Shown: in pieces, positions 8,775-16,458 of the stretch
Layout of the letters: each line of letters begins with the position of its first letter
Numbering within the stretch: position 1 is the stretch's first letter
Assembly (NCBI RefSeq): GCF_900143185.1
Contig: NZ_FSRQ01000001.1
Coordinates: forward strand, 372,001-436,000
Direction: 5' to 3'
Length of the DNA stretch: 64,000 nucleotides
Source of the DNA: Chryseobacterium scophthalmum
GTDB taxonomy: Bacteria > Bacteroidota > Bacteroidia > Flavobacteriales > Weeksellaceae
Notes under the pieces: generated by a model
Database searches by the model: none
What the model was told of the DNA's origin: nothing
The model's input: the letters and a program-made list of their open reading frames with translations, nothing else
Translations under genes and position numbers: made by a program

Positions 8775-8947
8775 TGACAATTGACTTTATTAATACAGAA
8801 ATCATAACAGAATATACAATTGATGTTGCTGATGATTTTAATTTTGAATGCTACAGTAATGAAGAATTGTTGAAATTATGTGAGACTTCACAAAGTGTTA
8901 TTGAACATCATTTTGTAACAACTTTGAACGACTATGATGTTATATGA
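8774..8947 (+). CDS. Possible small acidic protein
   Basis: 57 codons reading MTIDFINTEIITEYTIDVAD and then FNFECYSNEELLKLCE. It is strongly acidic, soluble and not recognised. It starts inside the stop codon of the 31-codon ORF before it. A two-gene unit of this size could be a toxin-antitoxin or phage-type pair, or the two halves could be one small gene interrupted by a frameshift; neither can be decided by eye. No promoter was identified. Confidence 0.28.
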   Translation: MTIDFINTEIITEYTIDVADDFNFECYSNEELLKLCETSQSVIEHHFVTTLNDYDVI

Positions 8948-9154
8948 TTTTACCAGTCACAGTTTTTCAAGCATCAGATAATTAAAATATATGAATAAGA
9001 TATATTTTTAGGATGGAGGATAATTGTTCCCATATTGGTTTGGGTAGACTACTTACTGCATTATTCGTTAATGGGACATAATCCTTGCATTCTTTCTTAT
9101 AGGCTGTTTATCATTCGATTAGGTCTTAAGCCACTTACGTGACGATTAAATAAA

Positions 9155-9182
9155 AAAAGGGAATCAATTTGACTCCCTTTTC
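9155..9182 (-). terminator. Terminator for the alpha/beta-hydrolase gene
   Basis: On the minus strand AAAAGGGAGTCAA pairs with TTGATTCCCTTTT with one mismatch, and a T-rich tract follows. It lies about 18 nt after the hydrolase stop codon. With A/T tracts on both sides it could work in both directions. Confidence 0.7.
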
Positions 9183-9199
9183 ATTTATATATATTCTGA

Positions 9200-10021
9200 T
9201 TAACCTTCAATAAACTCCAAAAGGTCTTTATTAATCGTTGCAGCTTCTGTAGTTGGCATTCCGTGAGGGAAACCTGGATACGTTTTTATCGTTCCGTTTT
9301 TCAATAGTTTAATTGATTTCAAAGCTGCATTTTGGTAAGGTACAATCTGGTCATCTTCACCGTGAAGCACCAAAACCGGAATATCAACATTTTTCAAATC
9401 GTCTCTGAAATCAGTTTCAGAAAACGCTTTAATTCCGTCGTAATGAGCTACGATTCCGCCCATCATTCCTTGTCTCCACCAGTTTCTCTGTACGCCCTCT
9501 TTCACGTCTGCACCTTCTCTGTTGTAGCCGTAGAAAGGGAAAGTCAAATCAATGTAAAACTGTTGTCTGTTATTCAAAGTCTGGTCTCTGATGCCATCAA
9601 AAACAGACATTGGAACTCCATCAGGATTGCTGTCGCTCGCTACCATAATCGGAGGAACTGCGCTGATTAAAACTGCCTTTTTCGCTCTTCCGTTCGCATA
9701 TTTATTCACATAACGGATTACTTCGCCACCACCAGTTGAGTGACCGATGTGAACTACATCTTTCAAATCTAAAAATTCAACCAATTCCGCTGCGTCAGAA
9801 GCATATTGCTCAATCGTGTGATTGTAAATATCCTGACTAGAACGGCCGTGACCTCTTCTGTCGTGTGTCACCACTCTGTAACCTTTTTGTAGGAAGAAAA
9901 TCACCTGTGCATCCCAATCGTCTGATGATAATGGCCATCCGTGGTGAAACATCAAAACAGGTCCTTCGCCTTGATCTTTGTAAAAAATCTCTGTTCCGTC
10001 TTTTAATTTTAGTGTGCTCAT
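9200..10021 (-). CDS. Alpha/beta-hydrolase of the non-heme chloroperoxidase/perhydrolase type
   Basis: A cytoplasmic 273-residue alpha/beta-hydrolase. HHGWPLSSDDWD (about 26-37) forms the oxyanion region, GHSTGGGE carries the nucleophile Ser95, GEDDQIVP carries the acid Asp224 and GFPHGMP the catalytic His253. The THDRRGHGRS segment and overall length match cofactor-free bacterial haloperoxidases, now better viewed as perhydrolases or esterases. The gene is monocistronic: a terminator follows, and upstream lies a CTAG-dyad promoter shared with the antiporter, pirin and isochorismatase genes. It is therefore probably part of one stress-inducible regulon. The natural substrate is unknown. Confidence 0.88.
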   Translation of the reverse strand: MSTLKLKDGTEIFYKDQGEGPVLMFHHGWPLSSDDWDAQVIFFLQKGYRVVTHDRRGHGRSSQDIYNHTIEQYASDAAELVEFLDLKDVVHIGHSTGGGEVIRYVNKYANGRAKKAVLISAVPPIMVASDSNPDGVPMSVFDGIRDQTLNNRQQFYIDLTFPFYGYNREGADVKEGVQRNWWRQGMMGGIVAHYDGIKAFSETDFRDDLKNVDIPVLVLHGEDDQIVPYQNAALKSIKLLKNGTIKTYPGFPHGMPTTEAATINKDLLEFIEG

Positions 10022-10083
10022 AATTTAATTTTTTAAGTGTTCTGATTAATTTATATTAATATTTTGTTGTCTTAATTCTTTAG

Positions 10084-10130
10084 CAAATGTATGGCGGTTA
10101 AATTCCTTAGAAATTAATCTAGTTTAATTT
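10084..10130 (-). promoter_or_regulatory. Regulon-1 promoter (CTAG dyad, N25, CATACATTTG box) of the hydrolase gene
   Basis: Read on the minus strand: TTAAACTAGATTAA, with CTAG at 10119-10122, then exactly 25 bp, then CATACATTTG (10093-10084), whose TACATTTG fits the -7 box TAnnTTTG. The same dyad and the same 25-bp spacing occur before the antiporter (20524), pirin (23472) and isochorismatase (24653) genes. The expected start is about 55 nt upstream of the ATG. No TTG -33 box is present, which suggests activator dependence. Confidence 0.7.
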
Positions 10131-10154
10131 CGTACATTTTGTTGAATATTTTTT

Positions 10155-10262
10155 ATTTGGGCAGCTTTATCCGCCTTCCGTTCCCAATCTTTTTTGCTCG
10201 ACGATTTCAGTTAAATAGAAATTGATTGCAAGCAAAAAAGGATTTCCACTCAAGTCGGGCTG
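10155..10262. repeat. Dispersed intergenic repeat R1, copy 1 (~108 bp)
   Basis: This segment runs from ATTTGGGCAGC to CAAGTCGGGCTG. Its reverse complement matches 18891-18998 over the full length with a few substitutions. Inside it, CTTTTTTGC and GCAAAAAAG form an internal inverted repeat. It lies downstream of the DsbA-like gene and upstream of the hydrolase promoter, in a 357-bp gene-free gap. A shorter relative lies at 22326-22360. Confidence 0.75.
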
Positions 10263-10378
10263 TAGATTCGGTGTAAAACACGTTTCGATTTCAGAAATTA
10301 GCTTAAGTGTTCTTATTTAAGTTATGAAAGGAACTTACATTTACTTACGTGTCAAAAATCTTTTGTGCCTTATGTGGT

Positions 10379-10897
10379 TTAATCACCAGTATTCTCCCTC
10401 AAAAGCTCAAATAAATCCTCTGCGCCACCATCGAATTTCTTCCCGTTCACAAAGAAAGAAGGTGTTCCGTTCACGCCGCTCATAATTCCGCTTTCAAAAT
10501 CTGAATCTACTTTTTCTGCCAACTCAGTACTTTCCAAATCCTTTTCAAATTGAGGAATGTTCAGTTTTAATTGTTCCGCTAACTTCATCAGCAAGTTCTC
10601 ATTCAGTTCTCTTTGATTTTCATAAATCGCATCGTGCATTTCCCAGAATTTCCCCTGAAGATTAGCTGCTTCTGCTGCAATTGCTGCTGGTCTTGCATAT
10701 TGATGCATCTCAGACAAAGGAAAGTTTCTGAAAACAAATTTAATTTGACTTCCAAATTCTTTCATCAATTCCTTCAGAACCGGATAAGCAGCGCCACAGT
10801 ATGGACATTGATAATCTCCATATTCTACAATCACAAGGTCGGCTTCTAAGTTGCCTTGTGCGTGGTCAGCTTGGCTGACGTTTGGTTTTAGTGACAT
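10379..10897 (-). CDS. DsbA-family thioredoxin-fold protein
   Basis: 172 residues without a signal peptide, so probably cytoplasmic. VEYGDYQCPYCGAAYPVL carries the CPYC redox motif (Cys31, Cys34) at the start of helix 1. A helical insertion follows (about 60-130), then NGTPSFFVNGK with the cis-proline near residue 145. This is the Thioredoxin_4/DsbA-like family that includes BdbD and Na+/H+-antiporter-associated thiol proteins. It is the last gene of a four-gene minus-strand operon (bicupin, DUF1275, peroxiredoxin, this), 3 bp after the peroxiredoxin stop codon. A thiol-disulfide role linked to the peroxiredoxin, such as recycling, is a reasonable inference. Confidence 0.85.
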   Translation of the reverse strand: MSLKPNVSQADHAQGNLEADLVIVEYGDYQCPYCGAAYPVLKELMKEFGSQIKFVFRNFPLSEMHQYARPAAIAAEAANLQGKFWEMHDAIYENQRELNENLLMKLAEQLKLNIPQFEKDLESTELAEKVDSDFESGIMSGVNGTPSFFVNGKKFDGGAEDLFELLRENTGD

Positions 10898-10900
10898 AAT

Positions 10901-11362
10901 TTATTTTGTGTTAAGGTTTTCTAAAGCGTCTAAAATTCCGTCTGCTCCAGGATTGATGGCCGTGGGTGACAGATAACTCCATTTGATGATGCCATCTTTA
11001 TTGATGACGAAAAGTGCGCGTTTGCATTCACCTTCTTCATCGTCGTAAACACCATATTGTTTTGCAATTTCTCCTTTAGCTTCAAAGTCTGCCAGCAAAG
11101 GAAAATGTAAATTTCTGGATTGCGAAAATGCCAAATGACACCATTTGCTGTCGACAGAAATTCCGAAAATCTCTGCATCGTATTTCTTGAAAAACTTCAA
11201 AGTTTCATTGTACAAAGCCATTTGGTCGCTGCAAACCGGACTCCAGTCTGCGGGATAAAAAGCGAGGATGACATTCTTTCCTTTGAATTCTGAGAGCGTA
11301 ATTTTCTGGTCTGGCGTTGCATACAAAGTGAAATCTGGCGCAAAATCGTTTTTCTGTAACAT
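10901..11362 (-). CDS. Peroxiredoxin (AhpC/TSA family, AhpE/BCP-like)
   Basis: Reading from the ATG at 11362 gives 153 residues starting MLQKNDFAPDFTL. The peroxidatic site is YPADWSPVC (Cys44); the usual Thr of PxxxTxxC is replaced by Ser, an accepted variant. Other Cys residues in DSKWCHLAF and EGECKRALFVI may resolve the sulfenic acid. An upstream in-frame ATG at 11380 would overlap the preceding gene by 14 bp, so I prefer the later one, 4 bp after that stop. It reduces hydroperoxides in the cytoplasm. The adjacent DsbA-like CPYC protein could supply reducing equivalents. Confidence 0.88.
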   Translation of the reverse strand: MLQKNDFAPDFTLYATPDQKITLSEFKGKNVILAFYPADWSPVCSDQMALYNETLKFFKKYDAEIFGISVDSKWCHLAFSQSRNLHFPLLADFEAKGEIAKQYGVYDDEEGECKRALFVINKDGIIKWSYLSPTAINPGADGILDALENLNTK

Positions 11363-11366
11363 AATA

Positions 11367-12068
11367 TTAGTTTTTAGCATTAATTTTTGAAATCAATATT
11401 CCGCAAATCATTAGTAATAATGCAGGAATCATCAAAGTCCATTTTCCAAAATAACCGAGTAGGAAAGGAGCGATAAATGCACCTGATAAAAAGCCGATCC
11501 ACAAGAGTAAAAGATGAATGGCATTGGATGTAGATTCTTTTTTTTCCATTTTATCATCTGTCATCGTCAGCATTGCAGTATTTCTTGCCAGACTGTTCAA
11601 AGTTCCTGTCACGAAATCTGTATTTACTTTTTGCTTTCCTACAGATGTCACAATCGTGTTCATCATTCCCATTGAAAATCCGACAATTGCAATGGATGAT
11701 AAATTATCGATATCATAAAAATAAGCAATAATTGAGTAGAAAATGAGAATTCCGGAAACTATATAAAATGTTAATATTTGGTTCTTAATCCTCTTCCATA
11801 ATGAAAGGCAGCTTCCGGTGTAAATTCCTAATAAAAAACAACTTATGACTGTAACCGATGTAATAACGATTCCAAATTTATCCGTTGAAAGTGCCGCTCC
11901 CAGTGAAGTTGTATTTCCACTCATAAAAGAGATGTAGGTTTTCCATTGAATCAGTCCTGTTGCATCTATGTATCCTGCAATCAAAGCTAAAAATATCGCC
12001 AATCTCTCTTGCATCTTAATAGAATCAGATGAAACGGAAGTGCTTGTTTTGATGACAGAATTATCCAT
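11367..12068 (-). CDS. DUF1275 (YoaK-type) membrane protein
   Basis: A 233-residue integral membrane protein with about six hydrophobic segments. The signature AGYIDATGLIQW followed by YISFMSGNTTSLGAAL (about 31-60) is characteristic of the DUF1275/YoaK family, and a second motif, FVTGTLNSLARNTA, lies near 152-165. The function is not established; a transporter role is often suggested. It is the second gene of the operon headed by the bicupin (25 bp downstream of it) and precedes the peroxiredoxin. The context suggests it moves a small organic acid or a redox-active compound, which is speculation. Confidence 0.85.
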   Translation of the reverse strand: MDNSVIKTSTSVSSDSIKMQERLAIFLALIAGYIDATGLIQWKTYISFMSGNTTSLGAALSTDKFGIVITSVTVISCFLLGIYTGSCLSLWKRIKNQILTFYIVSGILIFYSIIAYFYDIDNLSSIAIVGFSMGMMNTIVTSVGKQKVNTDFVTGTLNSLARNTAMLTMTDDKMEKKESTSNAIHLLLLWIGFLSGAFIAPFLLGYFGKWTLMIPALLLMICGILISKINAKN

Positions 12069-12093
12069 TATTTAGAGAGATTTAATTCAAATC

Positions 12094-13140
12094 TTATTTC
12101 TTAGGCTGAATGAAGACTTTCTCAGTCGGCAATTTTTCAATTTCGCCTTCTTTTAAACCAAAATTAGTAATAACAACATCCTTTGGATTTCCGGAAAGCC
12201 ATTCGCTCAAATCAATCGACTCATATTTTCCGCTGTTGAAACCAATGAGAATTCTGCAAACCGTGTCGCCTGTATTTTTGATGTAATGTCCGGCTCCCAT
12301 AGGAACGTAACCAACATCTCCTGCTCTGAACTGTTCTGTAACACAAGTAGATTCTGCTAAGAAAACTGACATTTCTGCTTGTCCTGAAATAAAATATTGC
12401 CATTCGTCAGCATTCGGATGCCAGTGCATTTCTCTCAAAGCGCCAGGTTGCAATTCCAAAATAGAACCAGACATCGTGCTGCTGATAGGAAATTCTTTAC
12501 TCGTTACCAATCTCTGCAAACCTCCGCCCGGAACGATTCTAGGCTGTTGAGAATGCAAAGGATAACGGTGAAAACTAGTTAATTCGATATCAGATTCATT
12601 TGGACGAGCTTCAGCAACGAAAGACATTTCATCCGGAACAATTCCTGTTGCGAAATACGCTTCTTTCTGAGGTAAAGTGGCTACTTCTTCTAAAGTCAAT
12701 CCTAAATTCTGAGCGACAATCTCAGGTGGTACAGACGAAACAAAATCCGTCACGCTGAACGTATGGTCTTCGGAAAAATTACCGTTATCAAAAATCAAAA
12801 TAAAATGACATTCTTCCGTCCCAGTCGCCTGAATCGAGTGGCCATAACCTTTTGGAAAATACCAAACATCACCCGGTTCAAAATTGTCTGTGTAACTGTG
12901 TCCGTCAGGATGAATAATCGTTGTACGAACCGTTCCCGAAATCATGTAAGCCCATTCTGCAGCGTTGGCGTGCCAGTGTAATTCTCTCATACTTCCAGGT
13001 TGCAATCTCATAGAAACGCCTGCAATGCCGATAGAAGCAGGAAAATCTTTTACAGAAGCGCCTCTTGTCGTTCCGCCGTCGTTGGTTCTAGGTTCTTTTT
13101 TTTCTAATTCGTATTTGAAACTTAATGATGCAGTATTCAT
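12094..13140 (-). CDS. oxdC: Bicupin of the oxalate decarboxylase family
   Basis: 348 residues with two cupin domains, each with a full Mn ligand set: His55, His57, Glu62, His101 and His239, His241, Glu246, His285 (motifs RELHWHANAAEW and REMHWHPNADEW). Between them the mobile-lid segment reads SEDHT (123-127) followed by FSVTDFVSSVPPEI. It aligns with the SENST lid of Bacillus OxdC, whose Glu162 is essential; Glu124 occupies that place, favouring decarboxylase over oxidase activity. No signal peptide is seen. It heads an operon with DUF1275, peroxiredoxin and DsbA-like genes and has a regulon-2 promoter. Predicted reaction: oxalate to formate and CO2, which consumes a proton. Confidence 0.85.
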   Translation of the reverse strand: MNTASLSFKYELEKKEPRTNDGGTTRGASVKDFPASIGIAGVSMRLQPGSMRELHWHANAAEWAYMISGTVRTTIIHPDGHSYTDNFEPGDVWYFPKGYGHSIQATGTEECHFILIFDNGNFSEDHTFSVTDFVSSVPPEIVAQNLGLTLEEVATLPQKEAYFATGIVPDEMSFVAEARPNESDIELTSFHRYPLHSQQPRIVPGGGLQRLVTSKEFPISSTMSGSILELQPGALREMHWHPNADEWQYFISGQAEMSVFLAESTCVTEQFRAGDVGYVPMGAGHYIKNTGDTVCRILIGFNSGKYESIDLSEWLSGNPKDVVITNFGLKEGEIEKLPTEKVFIQPKK

Positions 13141-13185
13141 AATAGTGATTTTTATAATTAATGATAATTTGTCTTTATTTCTACT

Positions 13186-13252
13186 GTAAAGCTACTTCGG
13201 AATGATGAGGTTTTGAAGTGGTTTTCGGTGAACGGGCAAAATGGGTCGGTGG
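13186..13252 (-). promoter_or_regulatory. Regulon-2 promoter of the bicupin operon
   Basis: On the minus strand CGACCCATTTTGCC then CGTTCACCGAAAAC (operator), a variable stretch, then TAGCTTTAC. Measured on the plus strand, the CGG/CGA of the operator lies 40 bp from the GTAAAG box (13226 to 13186). The identical 40-bp spacing occurs before the SRPBCC-like and dps genes. The CTTTAC box probably serves as the -7 element. Confidence 0.65.
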
Positions 13253-13287
13253 GAATTTGAAAGGAGTAGTTGATGAGTTTAATGGAT

Positions 13288-13364
13288 GCCACGAATGCAC
13301 GAATTTTTTTAAATTAAAAACAAATTTTAAATAATTTCATCAAATTAATTCTTGCATTCGTGGC
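13288..13364. repeat. Palindromic intergenic repeat R2, copy 1
   Basis: GCCACGAATGCACGAATT at the left pairs with AATTCTTGCATTCGTGGC at the right, across an AT-rich loop, giving a large stem. A second copy is at 19813-19867. It lies between the quinone reductase stop and the bicupin promoter, where it may double as a terminator. Confidence 0.75.
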
Positions 13365-13541
13365 TGTTGTCATTTATCTTTAGAGTAAAGAAAATAATTA
13401 AGTGATAAAAGATTTTTAATTCAAATTTTTTAAGTTACAAGAATCTTAGTCAAGTTGATTTTAGTAATAGAAAATCCTTCACAATTTGAATTGAGAAGGA
13501 TTAAAATTTGGGTCAGATTATTATTAAATCTATGTCTTGCT

Positions 13542-14510
13542 TTATCTCACAAGAATAATCTTTCCTGTATGCGAACCATCTTCAAGCAATCGGTGTGCTT
13601 CTGCAGCTTCCGAGAAAGGAAATGTTTTGTAAATGACAGGTTTGAACTGTTTAGATTCAATCAAAGGCCAGACATTTTTCTGAATTTCTTTGGCCAATTG
13701 TTTTTTAAATTCATATTCTCGGCTTCTCAAAGTACTTCCTGTGACAGTCAGGCGTTTGGTCATTACTTTCCAAATGTCCAAATCGACACGACTGCCACTT
13801 ACCGCATTGATGTGAACCAATCTGCCTTCAGGCTTTAAAATATTGATGTTTTTGGCCAAATAATCACCGCCAATCATATCGAGAATGACGTCGACGCCTT
13901 CATTTTGAAGTTCAGTTTCAAAATTTTGGGTTTTATAATTAATGTAGGAATCTGCACCGAGTTCAAGACATTTTTGGCCTTTTTCATCGGAACCGACCGT
14001 GACAATGACTTTTGAACCCAAAGCGTGAGCAATCTGAATTCCTGTGATTCCAATTCCGCTGTTTCCACCGTGAAGTAAAAGGGTTTCTCCCAGGTGAAGA
14101 TTTCCTCTTTGGAAAACATTAGACCAAACTGTAAAAACAGTTTCCGGTAAACTCGCCGCCTCAGCAAAACTTAAATCTGCTGGAATTGGTAAACATTGGC
14201 CTTCTCTCACAGCAACATATTCTGCGTAACCGCCACCTGCGAGAAGTGCACAAACTCTGTCGCCAATGGTGTAATTTACGACATCGGATCCGCATTTTAC
14301 AATGGTTCCGGCAACTTCCAATCCCAGAATTTCGTCAGAAGCTCCTTCCGGTGCAGGATAATTTCCTTCACGCTGAAAGACATCGGAACGGTTGAGTCCG
14401 GCAGCTTTCACTTCGATTAAAACTTCGTCTCCGGATATTTCGGGAGTAAGGTAATCCTGTAATTTCAATACTTCAGGACCTCCAGATTTTGTAATAACGA
14501 TTGCTTTCAT
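13542..14510 (-). CDS. NAD(P)H quinone oxidoreductase (zinc-free MDR, PIG3-like)
   Basis: A 322-residue medium-chain dehydrogenase/reductase. N-terminal GroES-like half: MKAIVITKSGGPEVLKL, AAGLNRSDVFQREGNYP, EILGLEVAGTI. Rossmann half: LLLHGGNSGIGITGIQIAHALG (GxxGIG type) and VGSDEKGQKC. No structural or catalytic zinc cysteines are present, as in the quinone oxidoreductase/PIG3 branch. It reduces quinones or alpha,beta-unsaturated carbonyls with NADPH. It is the last gene of a three-gene unit (SRPBCC-like, lipocalin-like, this), 27 bp behind the lipocalin-like gene. A role in electrophile detoxification fits the neighbourhood. Confidence 0.88.
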   Translation of the reverse strand: MKAIVITKSGGPEVLKLQDYLTPEISGDEVLIEVKAAGLNRSDVFQREGNYPAPEGASDEILGLEVAGTIVKCGSDVVNYTIGDRVCALLAGGGYAEYVAVREGQCLPIPADLSFAEAASLPETVFTVWSNVFQRGNLHLGETLLLHGGNSGIGITGIQIAHALGSKVIVTVGSDEKGQKCLELGADSYINYKTQNFETELQNEGVDVILDMIGGDYLAKNINILKPEGRLVHINAVSGSRVDLDIWKVMTKRLTVTGSTLRSREYEFKKQLAKEIQKNVWPLIESKQFKPVIYKTFPFSEAAEAHRLLEDGSHTGKIILVR

Positions 14511-14537
14511 TTTTTTAATTTTAATATCAGATTAATC

Positions 14538-14981
14538 TCAAACTCTCTTCCAGGTCAGTTTGTGAGTCACCAACCTCGAATTGCTGGTGAACGGTTTCTC
14601 ACTTTCAAGATGCAGAAAACCATCTTTAAAGATAACGATTCTATTCTGCGTTTGTCCCGTCCAGTTGGGGAAAAGCGAGATGTACATCATGTGGCTCACC
14701 AACTGTTTTTCATCGTCCGTTTTGAACGGCCCTGAATACGCAAGATAGGTTGAACCTTCCTGTGTATATTCTTCCGACGTGGCATTGGTCCAATATTCCT
14801 GATGAGAGTTTTTCCGATGCATATCCATAATTTGTGCCGACATAAAACCGTCAGGATTGTAAATAATCAGTCCTTTTGGATTTTCGCCCATCGGGTGCGT
14901 GATTTCTCCACCGTTGACAGGGACTTCGATAAGTTCTACCAAAGTCCAGCTTCCTATAAGTTTTTCAAAAAGTGTTTCCAT
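14538..14981 (-). CDS. Lipocalin-like domain protein
   Basis: Reading from the ATG at 14981 gives 147 residues starting METLFEKLIGSWTLVELIE. The opening GSWTLVE and the later GLIIYNPDGFMSAQIM, SGPFKTDDEKQLVSHMM and QNRIVIFKDGFLHLESE match the lipocalin-like family (PF13924 type), a small beta-barrel often found beside quinone or carbonyl oxidoreductases. An upstream TTG at 15032 keeps the frame open but is unlikely to be the start. It probably binds a small hydrophobic ligand. No catalytic residues can be assigned. It is the middle gene of a three-gene operon. Confidence 0.75.
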   Translation of the reverse strand: METLFEKLIGSWTLVELIEVPVNGGEITHPMGENPKGLIIYNPDGFMSAQIMDMHRKNSHQEYWTNATSEEYTQEGSTYLAYSGPFKTDDEKQLVSHMMYISLFPNWTGQTQNRIVIFKDGFLHLESEKPFTSNSRLVTHKLTWKRV

Positions 14982-15032
14982 AACTTTAAAATGAAATGAG
15001 CGTACCGAAATACGTTCATTAAGTTTTTTCAA

Positions 15033-15590
15033 TTAGAAAGGTTGATTGTATTTTCCGGTCAGCGCTTTGTTTTCAATGCTTTTTGCAAAGTTTGGGGTTT
15101 CTTCGTGGTTGTGATCGTCGGAAGCAGCTTGTCTGGAAGCTGCGGCATCAGCAAGATTCACATTGTGTTCTTTTAGGTATTCGAACATTTCAGGAGTGGC
15201 TGTTGCGTGGATTTCGTTGGTGTACAATGTTGTGTTATCATCGATTTTTGTGGCTTTCAGTTCCCATAAAACCTGAACTTTGGTACGTCCACCTTTAGTG
15301 ATGGAATCTGAGATGGATAACATTCTGCAGTAATCTGCGCGGTGTTCAACGGCAACATAATGCTGAACCATCAAAGCATCTCCGATTGTTTCGACGTTTA
15401 AAGAAACTGGTTCACCATCGTACGTGGTAGAAATAGCTGCTCCGATGTGCTGCGTTGAGCATCTTTGATATTCAGCATCGGGAAGATTAAGTAACCAATC
15501 TGCAATATTAACTTTTTCGATTGGGGCATTGATAATCGCTGTAACTGTAGAGTGAGACAATGCGTTTTCTGGTGTTTGTAGGATTTCCAT
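15033..15590 (-). CDS. SRPBCC-superfamily-like protein, first gene of the quinone reductase operon
   Basis: 185 residues. Early segments (TAIINAPIEKVNIADWLLNL) and the alternating beta-strand pattern through about residue 125 resemble the SRPBCC/START-type ligand-binding fold (ligand cavity, N-terminal 'INAP' strand and helix). The C-terminal 60 residues (ATATPEMFEYLKEHN, AADDHNHEETPNFAKSIENKAL in two parts) are polar and unlike the family. I do not recognise a specific function. It heads a unit with the lipocalin-like and quinone reductase genes and has its own regulon-2 promoter at 15626-15693. Confidence 0.6.
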   Translation of the reverse strand: MEILQTPENALSHSTVTAIINAPIEKVNIADWLLNLPDAEYQRCSTQHIGAAISTTYDGEPVSLNVETIGDALMVQHYVAVEHRADYCRMLSISDSITKGGRTKVQVLWELKATKIDDNTTLYTNEIHATATPEMFEYLKEHNVNLADAAASRQAASDDHNHEETPNFAKSIENKALTGKYNQPF

Positions 15591-15625
15591 AATTTTTTGG
15601 TTTTAATTGTTTGTATTAATTTGAT

Positions 15626-15693
15626 GATGTAAAGCTACAAGCAACCTAGCGCAAAATCAATTGGTCTTCGATGAATAGGCGGAAACTGTCGTT
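15626..15693 (-). promoter_or_regulatory. Regulon-2 promoter of the SRPBCC/lipocalin/quinone reductase operon
   Basis: On the minus strand AACGACAGTTTCCGCC then TATTCATCGAAGACC form the operator, and TAGCTTTACATCATC carries the -7-like box. The CGA of the operator (15669) is 40 bp from the GTAAAG box (15629), the same distance as in the bicupin and dps promoters. The ATG lies about 35 nt downstream. Confidence 0.65.
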
Positions 15694-15744
15694 AAATAAG
15701 TATTATCATTTATTTAATAAATAGAATGTATTATAAACATCAAG

Positions 15745-15809
15745 TTTGTCATTCCGTAGGAATCTCAAAGCATTTAAAATAATAATTTAGATTCCTAAGG
15801 AATGACAAA
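15745..15809. repeat. Palindromic intergenic repeat R3, copy 1
   Basis: TTTGTCATTCCGTAGGAATCT on the left pairs with AGATTCCTAAGGAATGACAAA on the right with one mismatch, a stem of about 21 bp. Copy 2 is at 18791-18849, and a half copy is at 20408-20427. It sits between the ABM-domain gene stop and the regulon-2 promoter. Confidence 0.75.
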
Positions 15810-15883
15810 ATCGGAAACCCCATTAGTTTAAAAAAATCACTGCGTTTTTACAGTGATTCTTCGGTAATAAATTGATGTTGATA

Positions 15884-16435
15884 TTATTTATAGAGCCATT
15901 TCCTAATCAGCTTCGTATAATTCGGCATTACCACATAAATCACCAGAAAGACCAGACAGCCCGTACTCACCAATGTATCAAAATAACGATTGGCAGGAAT
16001 ATTTATTAATCTTAAAGAGGGCAATAACAATAATTGCATTATTAATGATAAAGGATAAATGGCAGACCAGGTCGCCAAATATTGTTTCCAGCGAACCGGA
16101 ACTTTGTTGTCTGTTTTTTCACCATAAAACAGAAAATCTAACCCAGATTTGATTTCGTAATTATCTGCTTTGGTGAATAATGGATGAGCCTTGTCAATCA
16201 ATTTTTTTCTGGTATCAGATTCCATCCAATTTCGGAGATTTTCAATGGTATCAAATCGGATAATCACGGTGTAAACAAAAGTCAGATTCGGAATCGGGCG
16301 AACGATTTGCCAATAGATAAAACCCTTAGCATTTTTGGAAACAGGGAGAATTTCATCCAACCAATTTTCATATTCGGTTTGTTTGCCGTCGAGAACGTGA
16401 TGGGTAATAATCACTGATGCACCTTGGGTTTCCAT
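15884..16435 (-). CDS. ABM-domain (antibiotic biosynthesis monooxygenase-like) membrane protein
   Basis: 183 residues. The first ~110 form a dimeric alpha-beta barrel of the ABM type (SVIITHHVLDGKQTEYENWL, GFIYWQIVRP, FDTIENLRNWMESDTRKKLI). Two hydrophobic segments follow (about 128-145 and 152-172), giving a membrane-attached ABM protein. This ABM-plus-two-TM layout is a recognised but uncharacterised family. It starts 23 bp after the stop of the hybrid histidine kinase and is probably co-transcribed with it. A quinone- or heme-related electron-transfer role is possible, with no direct evidence. Confidence 0.75.
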   Translation of the reverse strand: METQGASVIITHHVLDGKQTEYENWLDEILPVSKNAKGFIYWQIVRPIPNLTFVYTVIIRFDTIENLRNWMESDTRKKLIDKAHPLFTKADNYEIKSGLDFLFYGEKTDNKVPVRWKQYLATWSAIYPLSLIMQLLLLPSLRLINIPANRYFDTLVSTGCLVFLVIYVVMPNYTKLIRKWLYK

Positions 16436-16458
16436 AATGAAATTGGTTTTTTAATGAA

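Noticed and set aside
13455..13838. 127-codon plus-strand ORF
   Set aside because: Antisense to the quinone reductase C-terminus, Phe/Cys/Arg-rich, no motif; shadow.
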